Assembly: GCF_004348685.1 (NCBI RefSeq)
Contig: NZ_SMKO01000010.1
Location: 1-64,000 of the forward strand
Source of the DNA: Nonomuraea deserti
Lineage (GTDB): Bacteria; Actinomycetota; Actinomycetes; Streptosporangiales; Streptosporangiaceae
Direction of reading: 5' to 3'
DNA: 64,000 nt
Both the position numbers and the translations under genes were made by a program. The notes beneath the pieces are model-generated. The model had not been told where the DNA came from. It saw nothing but the letters and a program-made list of their open reading frames with translations, and did no database searches. Of the stretch, positions 56,228-64,000 are shown in pieces. Position 1 is the stretch's first letter. Each line of letters starts with the position of its first letter.

Positions 56228-57831
56228 AGAAGACGCTCGCCCTCCTAGGGCTCATCGGTCTCACCGCGGCCTGCGGCGGCCCCGCCGCGACCACCAAGCC
56301 ACCCGACCCGGCCAAGCTCACCCTGGTCGACCGCACGGCCAAGGCGGCAGGCCCGCTCGACTCCGCCGTCTGGCTGATCGACGAGGAGCCGGGCACCCTC
56401 GACCTCGACACCGACGGCGGCACCAACAACCGCACGATCATGGCGAACGTCTGCGAGCGCCTCATGCAGACCCAGCCCGACATGACGGTCAAACCCTGGC
56501 TGGCGGAGAAGGCCGAGCGGCCCGACCCCAAGACCATGGTGCTCACGCTGCGCCGGGACGCCACGTTCCACGACGGCTCGCCGGTCACCGCCGACGACGT
56601 CGTGTGGAGCCTCAAGCGGCACGCCGGCGAGGGCATGGACGAGTCCGACGAGTTCGAGGACGTCGACTCCGTCAGCAAGACCGGCGACCACGAGGTCACG
56701 ATCGCGTTCAAGAAGCCCAACTCGCTGTTCGACCAGGCCATCGCGGGCGGCGCCGGCATCGTGCTGAACAAGGAGGCCGTCGAGAAGCAGGGCGAGGAGT
56801 TCGGCACGCCGGGCCACGAGGACGCCTGCAGCGGGCCGTACGAGGTGGCGGAGTGGAAGTCGGGCAGCCACCTCACGATCACCCGCCACGACGCGTACTG
56901 GAACAAGGACGTCAAGCCGCTCACCAAGAGCATCACCTTCAAGTGGGCCGAGGACACGGCGCTGGTCAACAGCCTGGTCACCGGCGAGGCGCAGGGGGCC
57001 TACCTGTCCGACACGGGGCCCGCGGTCGCGCTGCAGGCCAACCAGGCGGTCACCGTCTCCTACGGCGCCACCACGCGGGTGTACGTGTTGTTGCCCACCG
57101 ACCGCGGCGTGATGAAGGACCCGAAGATCCGCCGGGCGATGTCGCTGGCGATCGACCGCGCGGGCATCGCCAAGTCGGGCTTCGCCGGGCTGGCCAGGCC
57201 GTGGAAGGTGCCGGTCGGGGCCGGAGCCTGGTCGTACGAGAAGGAGGCGTTCCAGGCGGCCTACGACCAGTTGCAGGGGGCGCCGGACAAGCCGCGGCTC
57301 GACGAGGCCAAGAAGCTCGTGCAGGAGGCGGGCTCGCCCAAGGAGCCGATCATCGTGGCCACCAACGGCGAGCAGTCCCGCACGGTCATCGCCAACGCGG
57401 TGGTCGACGCGGCGAAGAAGATCGGGCTCACCGCGCAGATCAAGACCGTGCCCGCGTCCGAGTTCGGCAGCTTCTACACCGACGAGTCGCTGCGCGCCCA
57501 GGTCGATCTGGTGCCCGACGACTGGTACATCACCAAGTCCGACCCGATCGGCTTCTACGACAACGGGCTGACCGGCTCGGCGAACAACTGGGTCAAGTTC
57601 AGCTCCCCCGAGTACGACGAGCTCGTGGCCGCGGCGCTGGAGACCACCGACGACGCGGCCCGCGCCAAGGACGTCATCGAGCTGCAGCGCCGCTTCACCG
57701 CCGACATGGTGTGGATCTCGCTGGTCGAGGTGCCCAACGCGGTCGTGCTCGGCGGCAAGGTCACCGGGCCGCCCGCCTCGCAGGTGCACATGAGCTACCC
57801 GTGGGCGGCCGACCTCGGGGCCAAGGGCTGA
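56224..57831 (+). CDS. ABC importer substrate-binding lipoprotein (family 5, Dpp/Opp type)
   Basis: 535 residues. The lipobox is GLTAAC with lipidated C17, followed by a Pro/Thr-rich linker. SBP family 5 features are GTLDLDTDGG, LTLRRDATFHDGSPVTADDV, FSSPEYDELVAAALE and a late DDWYITKSDPIGFYD. It captures peptides or similar solutes outside the membrane for the two permeases. GTG overlaps the stop of the C45 gene. Confidence 0.93.
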   Translation: MKKTLALLGLIGLTAACGGPAATTKPPDPAKLTLVDRTAKAAGPLDSAVWLIDEEPGTLDLDTDGGTNNRTIMANVCERLMQTQPDMTVKPWLAEKAERPDPKTMVLTLRRDATFHDGSPVTADDVVWSLKRHAGEGMDESDEFEDVDSVSKTGDHEVTIAFKKPNSLFDQAIAGGAGIVLNKEAVEKQGEEFGTPGHEDACSGPYEVAEWKSGSHLTITRHDAYWNKDVKPLTKSITFKWAEDTALVNSLVTGEAQGAYLSDTGPAVALQANQAVTVSYGATTRVYVLLPTDRGVMKDPKIRRAMSLAIDRAGIAKSGFAGLARPWKVPVGAGAWSYEKEAFQAAYDQLQGAPDKPRLDEAKKLVQEAGSPKEPIIVATNGEQSRTVIANAVVDAAKKIGLTAQIKTVPASEFGSFYTDESLRAQVDLVPDDWYITKSDPIGFYDNGLTGSANNWVKFSSPEYDELVAAALETTDDAARAKDVIELQRRFTADMVWISLVEVPNAVVLGGKVTGPPASQVHMSYPWAADLGAKG

Positions 57832-57834
57832 GCC

Positions 57835-58752
57835 GTGGCGGTCCGCAAGCTGGCCGGGCTGGTCGCCACGCTGCTCGCCACCTCTTTCGTGATCTTCGGG
57901 GCGTCGTACGCGGCGCCCGGTGACCCGGTCACGTTCCTGGCGGGCGGCAAGGAGAACCTGACACCCGAATACCTGGCCGCCATCCGCGCTCAGTACCACC
58001 TGGACGACCCGTTCCTGGTGCAGTACGCGCGGTGGCTGGGCGACGCCGTGACAGGCGACCTCGGGCGCTCGATGCAGTACAACGACCAGGTCTTCGACCT
58101 GATGCTGGCCCGGCTGCCGAGCACGCTCGGGCTGGTGGCGTACGCGTCGGTGTTGTTCGTGGTGTTCGGCGTCGCCCTCGGGGTGCTGGCGGCGGTCCGC
58201 GGCGGCCGCGCCGACTCCGCCGTCGTCGCCGGCACCACGCTGGCCACCTCGGTGCCGTCGTTCGTCACCGCCGCCGTGCTGATCTCGCTGTTCGGCGTGC
58301 AGCTCGGCTGGTTCCCCGTCATGGGCGGCGGGTCGCTGTGGCACCTGACGCTGCCCGCCGTGACGCTCGCGCTGGGCGCGCTGGCCATCATCAGCCGGGT
58401 GACCAGGCAGGCCATGGTCGAGCAGCGCGAGCTCGACCACGTGACCGTGGCCCGCGCGTCGGGGCTGGCCGAGCGGCTGATCGTCACCAGGCACGTCCTG
58501 CGCGGCGCGCTCGGCCCGATCGTGACCATGTGCGGGCTGGTCACCGCCGGCATGCTGGCGGGCACCGTGGTCGTCGAGACCGCGTTCAGCCTCAACGGGA
58601 TCGGCTCGCTCCTGGTCAAGGCGATCAACACGCACGACTTCCCCGTGACCCAGGCGGTGATGTTGTTCATGGTCGCCGCGTACATCGTGGTGACCACGCT
58701 CGTCGAGCTGCTGCAGCCGCTCATCGACCCCAGGGTGAGGAGGCGGGCATGA
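57835..58752 (+). CDS. ABC importer permease (DppB-like)
   Basis: 305 residues, six membrane spans. The cytoplasmic coupling (EAA) region is VEQRELDHVTVARASGLAER and LIVTRHVLRGALGP. The N-terminus YAAPGDPVTFLAGGKENLTP and FLVQYARWLGDAVTGDLGRS is typical of DppB/OppB. It pairs with the next permease in the channel. The GTG is three bases after the lipoprotein stop. Confidence 0.93.
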   Translation: MAVRKLAGLVATLLATSFVIFGASYAAPGDPVTFLAGGKENLTPEYLAAIRAQYHLDDPFLVQYARWLGDAVTGDLGRSMQYNDQVFDLMLARLPSTLGLVAYASVLFVVFGVALGVLAAVRGGRADSAVVAGTTLATSVPSFVTAAVLISLFGVQLGWFPVMGGGSLWHLTLPAVTLALGALAIISRVTRQAMVEQRELDHVTVARASGLAERLIVTRHVLRGALGPIVTMCGLVTAGMLAGTVVVETAFSLNGIGSLLVKAINTHDFPVTQAVMLFMVAAYIVVTTLVELLQPLIDPRVRRRA

Positions 58753-59591
58753 CGACCGTCGTCTCCACGCTCTCGCCCGGGCCCGCGCGACCCCTCGGCT
58801 ACTGGCTGGCCGGCGCCTTCCTCGGGCTGGTCGTCGCGGCGGCCCTGCTGGCGCCGGTGGTGGCGCCGTACGAGCCCGACGCGGTCGACTTCGCCGCCAC
58901 GCTCGCGCCGATGTCGCCCGGACACCCGCTGGGCGCCGACCAGTCGGGCCGCGACCTGCTCAGCAGGGTCATGTACGGCGCCCGCACCTCGCTCATCGGC
59001 CCGCTGCTGCTGCTCGCCATCGCCTCGGTCCTCGGCGTCGCGCTCGGCACGCTGGCCGCCTGGCACCGCGGCTGGGTCGACACCGTCGTGGCCAGGCTGA
59101 CCGACGTCATGTACGCCTTCCCCGGGCTGCTGTTCGTCGTGCTGATCGTGGCCGTGTTCGGCAACGGGATGACCACGGCCGTCATCGCGCTCGGCCTGGC
59201 CTACACGCCGACGATCGCCCGCTACACCAGGAGCGTCGCGCTGGGCGAATGCGCCAAGCCGTACATCGACGCCTACCGGGTGCAGGGCATGGGCGGCTTC
59301 ACGATCTGCGTGCGGCACCTGGTGCCCAACATGGCGCGCTCTATCGTCGGCTACCTGGTCGTGCTGTTCGGGGAGGGACTGATGAGCCTGGCCACGCTGA
59401 GCTTCCTCGGGTTCGGGGCGCAGCCGCCGTCCTCCGACTGGGGGCTGATGGTCAAGGAGGGGCAGCCGGCGATCGTGCAGGGGGCGTTCCTGCCGGTGCT
59501 GGTGCCGGGCGCGGCCATCGCGCTCGTGGTCGTGTCGTTCAACGTGATCGGCGTGCGCCTGGCCGACCGCATGGGCGTGAGGGGGGCGTGA
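58749..59591 (+). CDS. ABC importer permease (DppC-like)
   Basis: 280 residues. HPLGADQSGRDLLSRVMYGA near the N-terminus is the DppC/OppC signature, and the EAA region is ECAKPYIDAYRVQGMGGFTI and CVRHLVPNMARSIVGYLVV. SFLGFGAQPPSSDWGLMVKE is also diagnostic. The ATG overlaps the stop of the first permease (ATGA). Confidence 0.94.
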   Translation: MTTVVSTLSPGPARPLGYWLAGAFLGLVVAAALLAPVVAPYEPDAVDFAATLAPMSPGHPLGADQSGRDLLSRVMYGARTSLIGPLLLLAIASVLGVALGTLAAWHRGWVDTVVARLTDVMYAFPGLLFVVLIVAVFGNGMTTAVIALGLAYTPTIARYTRSVALGECAKPYIDAYRVQGMGGFTICVRHLVPNMARSIVGYLVVLFGEGLMSLATLSFLGFGAQPPSSDWGLMVKEGQPAIVQGAFLPVLVPGAAIALVVVSFNVIGVRLADRMGVRGA

Positions 59592-60532
59592 TGGTGCTTT
59601 CCGTCGAAGGGCTGACGATCGAGGCGGGCGGACGGCGGCCGATCCTCGGCGACGTCTCGCTCACCGTCGGCCGGGGCGAGATCGTGGGCCTGGTCGGCGA
59701 GTCCGGCTCCGGCAAGTCCACTCTCGCCCGCTCGGTGCTGCGCCTGCTGCCCCGGCACTCGACGGTGTCGGGGCGGGTGCTGGTCGCGGGCGACGACGTG
59801 CTCACGATGGAGCCAGGCGCGCTGCGCGACCTGCGCGCCACGCAGGTGTCGATGATCTACCAGGATCCGCGCTCGTCGCTCAACCCGGTCCGCAGGATCG
59901 GCGACTTCCTCACCGAGCGCATGGTGTTCACGCTGGGCCGGCCCAAGGCGGAGGCCCGCGCGCGGGCGCTGGAGCTGCTGGCCGCGGTCGGCCTGCGCGA
60001 GCCCGAACGGCACATGCGGCAGTACCCGCACGAGCTGTCGGGCGGCATGTTGCAGCGCGTGGTCATCGCCGCCGCGCTGGCCGCCGACCCGGCGCTGCTC
60101 CTGGCCGACGAGGCGACCAGCGCGCTCGACGTCACCACCCAGGCCGAGACGCTCGCGCTGCTGCGCCGGGTGCAGGCCGAGAGGGAGCTCGGCATGTTGT
60201 TCATCACCCACGACCTGCACCTGGCCGCCGCCTTCTGCGACCGGGTGCACGTGCTGTACGCGGGCACGCTGGTCGAGTCGCGGCCGGCCAAGGAACTGTT
60301 CGAGGACCCGCGCCACCCGTACACCGCGGGGCTGCTGGCCTGCACGCCCGAGCTCGACGACCCCCGCCCGATCCGCCCGATCCCCGGCCGGCCGCCCTCG
60401 CTGGACGACGCGTTCACCGGCTGCCCCTTCGCGCCCCGGTGCCCGCACGCCACCGGCGCCTGCGAGGAGTGGCGGCCGCGGCCCGTGACCGTGCCCGGCG
60501 GCTCGGCCGCCTGCCGGCTGGTGGAGGTCTGA
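59591..60532 (+). CDS. ABC importer ATPase (DppD-like)
   Basis: 313 residues. Walker A is VGESGSGKSTLARSVL, signature LSGGMLQRVVIAAAL, Walker B LLLADEATSALDVT, and the H-loop is MLFITHDLHLAAAFCDR. The C-terminal oligopeptide-type region has the Fe-S-like cysteines CPFAPRCPHATGACEEWRP. It energises uptake together with the next ATPase. ATG overlaps the previous stop by one base. Confidence 0.94.
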   Translation: MVLSVEGLTIEAGGRRPILGDVSLTVGRGEIVGLVGESGSGKSTLARSVLRLLPRHSTVSGRVLVAGDDVLTMEPGALRDLRATQVSMIYQDPRSSLNPVRRIGDFLTERMVFTLGRPKAEARARALELLAAVGLREPERHMRQYPHELSGGMLQRVVIAAALAADPALLLADEATSALDVTTQAETLALLRRVQAERELGMLFITHDLHLAAAFCDRVHVLYAGTLVESRPAKELFEDPRHPYTAGLLACTPELDDPRPIRPIPGRPPSLDDAFTGCPFAPRCPHATGACEEWRPRPVTVPGGSAACRLVEV

Positions 60533-60533
60533 C

Positions 60534-61295
60534 ATGCTCGCCGTACACGCCCTGTGCAAGTCGTTCGACGGCGCGGTGGCCGCCGCCGACGTCTCCTTCG
60601 AGCTGGCCGCGGGCGGCTCGCTCGGCCTGGTGGGGGAGTCGGGTTCGGGCAAGACCACGATCGCCCGCATGCTCGTCGGCCTGGTCACCCCCGACTCGGG
60701 CACGATCACCGTGGCCGGCAGGGCCCGCACCGTCAGGGAGCGCGGCAGGGCCGCCAGGCTGCGCAGGGCCCGCGAGATCCAGATGGTGTTCCAGGACCCG
60801 TACGTCTCGCTCGATCCCAGGCTCACCGCGGCCGAGTGCCTGCGCACCGCGCTCAGGCTGCACGGCAAGGAGCTCTCACGCGCCGGCGAGCTGCTCGACC
60901 AGGTCGGGCTGGGCGCCCGCGAGGCCGGGGCGCGGCCCCACCAGCTCAGCGGCGGCCAGCGCCAGCGCCTGGCCATCGCCAGAGCCCTGGCGGTCGAGCC
61001 GTCGGTGCTGGTACTGGACGAGGCGGTGGCCGCGCTGGACGTGTCGATCCAGGCGCAGATCCTCGAGCTCCTCGCCCGGGTGCGCCGCGACTCGGGCGTC
61101 GCCCTGCTGTTCGTCAGCCACGACCTGGCCGTGGTGCGCCACCTCTGCGACGACACGCTCGTCCTGCACCGGGGGGTGGTGGTCGAGCGGGGGCCGGTCG
61201 CGCGGGTGCTGGCCGAGCCCGAGCACCCCTACACCAGGCTGCTGCTCGACTCGGTGCCCCGGCCCGGCTGGGACCCGGCCAAGGCAACCCGCTGA
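60534..61295 (+). CDS. ABC importer ATPase (DppF-like)
   Basis: 253 residues. Walker A is VGESGSGKTTIARMLV, signature LSGGQRQRLAIARAL, Walker B VLVLDEAVAALDVSIQ (EAVAALD instead of EATSALD), and the H-loop is LLFVSHDLAVVRHLCDD. It is shorter than usual because the C-terminal cysteine region is missing. It starts one base after the stop of the other ATPase. Last gene of the importer operon. Confidence 0.93.
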   Translation: MLAVHALCKSFDGAVAAADVSFELAAGGSLGLVGESGSGKTTIARMLVGLVTPDSGTITVAGRARTVRERGRAARLRRAREIQMVFQDPYVSLDPRLTAAECLRTALRLHGKELSRAGELLDQVGLGAREAGARPHQLSGGQRQRLAIARALAVEPSVLVLDEAVAALDVSIQAQILELLARVRRDSGVALLFVSHDLAVVRHLCDDTLVLHRGVVVERGPVARVLAEPEHPYTRLLLDSVPRPGWDPAKATR

Positions 61296-61355
61296 CGATA
61301 TCCATACGACCGGCCGCGGTTGAGAAGCGCAATCCCCTATGCGATCGTCTGACCC

Positions 61356-62276
61356 ATGGACCAGCTCGCGGCGCTTCTCGACGGCCCGCGTGCCCGCGGC
61401 GCCTTCCTGCTCCGCTCGGTCCTCGCTCCGCCCTGGGCGCTGCGCATCCAGGACGAGGCCCCGCTGTCGGTGATCGCCCAGGTGTCGGGCGAGTCGTGGA
61501 TCGCGCTCGACGGGCGCGCACCGGTACGCCTGCCGCCGGGCGAGGTCGCGGTCACCCGCGGGCCGGAGCCGTACACCGTGGCCGACCATCCCGGCACCGA
61601 GCCGCAGGTCGTCATCCACCCCGGCCAGCACTGCGCGACACCCGACGGACGGCCGCTCACCGGGACGATGGACCTGGGCGTGCGCACGTGGGGCAACGAC
61701 CCCGACGGCGGCACCGTCCTGCTGACCGGCACCTACAACCTGGAGGGCGCGGTCAGCAGGCGGCTGCTCGAAGCGCTGCCCCGGCTGATCGTGCAACCTG
61801 GCGGCCCGATCATCCCGCTGCTCACCGACGAGATCGTCAAGGACGAGCCCGGCCAGGAGGCCGTGCTCGACCGGCTGCTCGACGTGCTGCTCATCGCGGT
61901 GTTGCGGGCCTGGTTCGCCACCCACGAGGCGCCCGGCTGGTTCCGCGCCATGAGCGACCCGGTGGTGGGCCGGGCCATGCGGATGATGCACAACGACCCC
62001 GCCCGTCCCTGGACGGTGGCCGCGCTGGCCGCCGAGGTGGGCGTGTCCAGGGCGTCGCTGGCCAGGCGCTTCACCGAGCTGGTCGGCGAGCCGCCGATGG
62101 CCTTCCTCACCGGCTGGCGCCTGGCCCTGGCCGCCGACCTGCTGCGCGAGCCCGACACCACGATCGGCTCGGTCGCCAGGAAGGTCGGTTACGGCAGCCC
62201 GTTCGCGCTGAGCGCGGCGTTCAAGCGCGTCCACGGCGTCAGCCCGCAGGAACATCGGGCCGGAGCCCTGCTGTGA
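61356..62276 (+). CDS. AraC-family regulator with cupin sensor
   Basis: 306 residues. The N-terminal cupin_6-type domain (about 1-180) holds RLPPGEVAVTRGPEPYTVAD and GGTVLLTGTYNLEG. The C-terminal AraC helix-turn-helix pair is PWTVAALAAEVGVSRASLAR and TTIGSVARKVGYGSPFALSA. It starts 60 bp after the importer operon and overlaps the HAD gene (GTGA). It may regulate the HAD gene or the importer; no operator was identified. Confidence 0.87.
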   Translation: MDQLAALLDGPRARGAFLLRSVLAPPWALRIQDEAPLSVIAQVSGESWIALDGRAPVRLPPGEVAVTRGPEPYTVADHPGTEPQVVIHPGQHCATPDGRPLTGTMDLGVRTWGNDPDGGTVLLTGTYNLEGAVSRRLLEALPRLIVQPGGPIIPLLTDEIVKDEPGQEAVLDRLLDVLLIAVLRAWFATHEAPGWFRAMSDPVVGRAMRMMHNDPARPWTVAALAAEVGVSRASLARRFTELVGEPPMAFLTGWRLALAADLLREPDTTIGSVARKVGYGSPFALSAAFKRVHGVSPQEHRAGALL

Positions 62277-62779
62277 AGCCGCTGCTGCTGCTCGACGTCG
62301 ACGGCGTGCTCAACCCGATGGGCCGGCCGACGCCCGACTACCGGCGCTACCGGTGCACGATCGGCGGCGAGGTCTACACCGTGCACCTCAACCCCAGGCA
62401 CGGTCGCAGGCTGCTCGACCTGGCCATCGCCACCGGGTCCGAGCTGGTGTGGGCGACCACGTGGGAGCAGCACGCCAACGACTGGATCGCGCCCAGGATC
62501 GGCCTGCCCTCGCTCCCCGTCATCCCGCTGACCTCCGACCCGCCGAGCGAGCACGGCGAGATGTTCAAGACCCCGCACGTGGCCGCCTACGCCGGCCGGC
62601 GGCCGTTCGTGTGGTTCGACGACCAGGTGTGGGCAGAGGACGAGGAGTACCTCAGGGTCCGTCAGGGGCTGGCCGACTTCCTGCTCATCCACGTGGACCC
62701 GATCCGGGGCCTGACCAGCCGGCATCTGGGCATGGCTCAGGAGTGGCTGACCCTTACAGGGTTTTCTCAGGGTTCCTGA
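62273..62779 (+). CDS. HAD-like phosphatase domain protein (Swiss Army Knife RNA repair type)
   Basis: 168 residues. HAD motif I LLLLDVDGVLNPMG holds the two catalytic Asp residues, motif II-like ELVWATTWEQHANDWIA follows, and the late acidic motif is FVWFDDQVWAEDEEYLR. This matches the stand-alone HAD domain named for the Swiss Army Knife RNA repair proteins. Substrate unknown. GTG overlaps the AraC stop. Confidence 0.82.
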   Translation: MKPLLLLDVDGVLNPMGRPTPDYRRYRCTIGGEVYTVHLNPRHGRRLLDLAIATGSELVWATTWEQHANDWIAPRIGLPSLPVIPLTSDPPSEHGEMFKTPHVAAYAGRRPFVWFDDQVWAEDEEYLRVRQGLADFLLIHVDPIRGLTSRHLGMAQEWLTLTGFSQGS

Positions 62780-62841
62780 CGGGAGTCCGTCGGGCCGGTC
62801 GGTCGTTGTACGGGTAGGTCGTAACCACACGGAGGCACAGC

Positions 62842-63033
62842 ATGTACCGCTCAAGAGAGCACAGGATTCTGGCCGGCGTCTGCGGCGGTCTCGCCGACAA
62901 GATGGGCCTTCCTCCCACCCTCGTCCGGATCCTCTGGCTGCTGCTCTCGCTCATCCCGGGGCCGCTCTGGGTGGTCTACGTGGCGATGTGGATCCTCGTT
63001 CCCGAGGAGCCGAAGGGCTACCGGGCGGCTTAG
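62842..63033 (+). CDS. PspC domain small membrane protein
   Basis: 63 residues. The PspC pattern is [20 protein letters not shown] followed by [20 protein letters not shown] with one membrane helix and [11 protein letters not shown] at the end. PspC proteins take part in envelope-stress responses, but no other psp genes are nearby. GGAGG lies six bases before the ATG. It overlaps the 3' end of the opposite-strand TetR gene by 83 bases. Confidence 0.88.
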   Translation: MYRSREHRILAGVCGGLADKMGLPPTLVRILWLLLSLIPGPLWVVYVAMWILVPEEPKGYRAA

Positions 63034-63769
63034 GCGCTGACGATCCCGGCTCACTGTCCGTTGCCCGTCTGGACGGTGGGCCGGTGAAACCGCCCCGGCC
63101 GCGGTCGGGGATCCTCTCGAGGCCGTCGAGTATCAGGTCGAGCCCGAAGCCGAACTCGTCCGCGTACGCGTAGCCCGGCTGAAGGGCGTGGTCCGCGAGC
63201 ATCTCGGCGAGGTGCGGATAGACGCCCGCGGGCATCTGCCGGCCGATCGTCTCCGCCACGTCCCCGAGCTCTTCGGGGGTGCTGAACGGCAGGCTCGACT
63301 CCTGCAGGACGAACCCGTAGATGTAGCTGTCGAGGGCGGAGAACGCGTGAGCCGCCATCGCGATCGGGAAGCCCGCCGCGCGCAGAGCGCCGATCACCGA
63401 GTCGTGGTGCCGCAACGTCGAGGGGCCGGGATTGCGCCGCGAGTCCATCAGCCCCAGGGCCCAGGGATGACGCGAGAGCACGTGGCGGGCGGAGATCGCG
63501 CGCCGGCGCATGGCGGTCTTCCAGTCGACATCGCCGGCGGGCAACTCGATCTCGCTGAAGACCAGGTCGACGATTCCGTCGAGAATCTCGTCCTTGTTGG
63601 CCACGTGGTGATAGAGCGACATGGCCTCGACCTTGAGGTGCTCGGCCACCTTGCGCATGGTGACCGAGGCGACGCCCTTCTCGTCGGCCACGTGCACGGC
63701 GGCTTCCAGGACGCGCTCCTTGCTGAGCGGGGTCCGAGTCGTCCGTGGCCGGCGGGGGCGCGATGGCAT
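62951..63769 (-). CDS. TetR-family regulator with a C-terminal TetR_C_1-like domain
   Basis: 272 residues. The helix-turn-helix is [20 protein letters not shown] followed by [20 protein letters not shown]. The ligand domain includes [11 protein letters not shown] and [15 protein letters not shown] (TetR_C_1-like). The last 45 residues are a Pro/Arg/Ser-rich tail that runs antisense into the PspC gene and may be an extension by stop loss. ATG 63769 has GGGAGA nine bases upstream. Two palindromes in the divergent promoter region are its probable sites. Confidence 0.84.
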   Translation of the reverse strand: MPSRPRRPRTTRTPLSKERVLEAAVHVADEKGVASVTMRKVAEHLKVEAMSLYHHVANKDEILDGIVDLVFSEIELPAGDVDWKTAMRRRAISARHVLSRHPWALGLMDSRRNPGPSTLRHHDSVIGALRAAGFPIAMAAHAFSALDSYIYGFVLQESSLPFSTPEELGDVAETIGRQMPAGVYPHLAEMLADHALQPGYAYADEFGFGLDLILDGLERIPDRGRGGFTGPPSRRATDSEPGSSAPKPPGSPSAPRERGSTSPRRPPRAAPG

Positions 63770-63811
63770 GTGCGAATCTCCCGATATTTCCTGACGTCTT
63801 CGACGCCGGGC

Positions 63812-63866
63812 TTGACTGCCTTACGCGCGTAAGGATAGCGTCCGAGCCATACCTTACAGGTGTAAG
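63812..63866. promoter_or_regulatory. TetR operators and outward promoter
   Basis: CCTTACGC-GCGTAAGG (63819-63834) and CTTACA-GG-TGTAAG (63853-63866) share the half-site CTTAC, centres 33 bp apart. On the plus strand TTGACT (63812-63817), an 18-bp spacer covering the first palindrome and TAGCGT (63836-63841) form a promoter for the gene at 63931. Confidence 0.7.
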
Positions 63867-63930
63867 AATCCGGGCTCGCGGTTGGGCATCGTTCTGAGGG
63901 CGGCGCCGTACCCGCGGCGAAAGGGAGGTC

Positions 63931-64000
63931 ATGGACGCACGCGAAGGATCTGCGGGCGCCGGCGACAGGCGCGCCATGAAGGTCTGCATCGTCGGGGCTT
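63931..64000 (+). CDS. Start of an NAD(P)/FAD-binding protein (cut by the window end)
   Basis: 23 residues are visible: MDAREGSAGAGDRRA followed by MKVCIVGA, the beginning of a dinucleotide-binding Rossmann fold as in FAD-dependent monooxygenases or NAD(P)-dependent epimerases. ATG 63931 is preceded by GGGAGG; ATG 63976 starts directly at the fold. It is divergent from the TetR gene, whose operator overlaps its promoter, so it is probably the regulated target. Confidence 0.6.
   Translation, partial: MDAREGSAGAGDRRAMKVCIVGA

Noticed and set aside
56245-58635. 796-codon minus-strand frame opposite the ABC importer genes
   Set aside because: Asp/Arg/His-rich shadow with no motif; the plus strand encodes a lipoprotein and permease with textbook signatures.
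1-64000. CRISPR arrays, insertion sequences, phage or integrative-element ends
   Set aside because: No spacer-repeat array, transposase, integrase or direct-repeat attachment site was seen. The repeats present are short tandem or regulatory ones.

Overview
The window looks like chromosomal DNA from a high-GC actinomycete. Codons end mostly in G or C, many genes start with GTG or TTG, and regulator/target pairs are often divergent. Gene families typical of Streptosporangiales and Streptomyces are present: an AfsR-like SARP, a LAL regulator, HelR with its rifamycin-associated element, a DesK-type two-component system and many TetR/MarR/MerR switches. A Nonomuraea-like host is a guess; no 16S rRNA or other marker is present to prove it.

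1-5.4 kb holds the 5' end of a cytochrome P450 (minus), an AfsR/SARP-type regulator (plus) and a DrrAB-like export pair (minus). The same 66-bp sequence precedes both minus-strand units and is the best candidate for the regulator's binding site. 5.4-7.1 kb is a metal-response locus (Cys-rich protein, MerR, ArsR) with decayed oxidoreductase fragments. 7.1-12.7 kb holds a secreted protein, a MarR regulator, a methyltransferase, a maltokinase-cap protein, a zinc-ribbon protein and helR, with a 19-bp rifamycin-associated element upstream.

12.8-26.4 kb is accessory DNA rich in regulator/target pairs with readable operators: AKR/TetR, DesK/LuxR, serine hydrolase/HTH, aminotransferase/MerR, methyltransferase/TetR and a probably leaderless MarR. 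It also holds a ROK regulator and a GH36 alpha-galactosidase that were both truncated at one deletion junction near 14.9 kb. 26.4-32.6 kb holds a flavin reductase-like protein, a NUDIX hydrolase, a second ABC-2 exporter, and a P-loop kinase coupled to a secreted GH25 muramidase followed by an NlpC/P60 hydrolase.

32.6-37.7 kb is the most conserved, core part: tRNA-Thr, tRNA-Met, rpmG, two MaoC-type dehydratases, a glycosyltransferase, murB, and a yybP-ykoY (Mn2+) riboswitch in front of a TMEM165/GDT1 exporter. 37.7-47.3 kb contains a LAL regulator, an unlisted 48-residue protein, a deoC-ALDH-ALDH-like operon, an amidase and a threonine-synthase-like enzyme. 47.3-54.1 kb contains a GNAT-like protein coupled to HrpB helicase, an ArsR/MFS pair, a TetR regulator, a membrane protein and UppP.

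54.1-61.3 kb is a coherent catabolic module. An RpiR regulator is divergent from a C45 (penicillin acyltransferase-like) hydrolase and a complete Dpp-type ABC importer, with three copies of one 15-bp site between them. The end of the window has an AraC regulator, a HAD phosphatase-like protein, a PspC protein, and a TetR regulator with two palindromic operators facing the start of a cut-off NAD(P)/FAD-type gene.

The most notable sequence-level observations are the shared 66-bp promoter element, the RAE with a second outward promoter that has no gene, the shared-junction pseudogene pair, the three-site RpiR module, and three unrelated genes whose last codons and stop are tandemly repeated just downstream.
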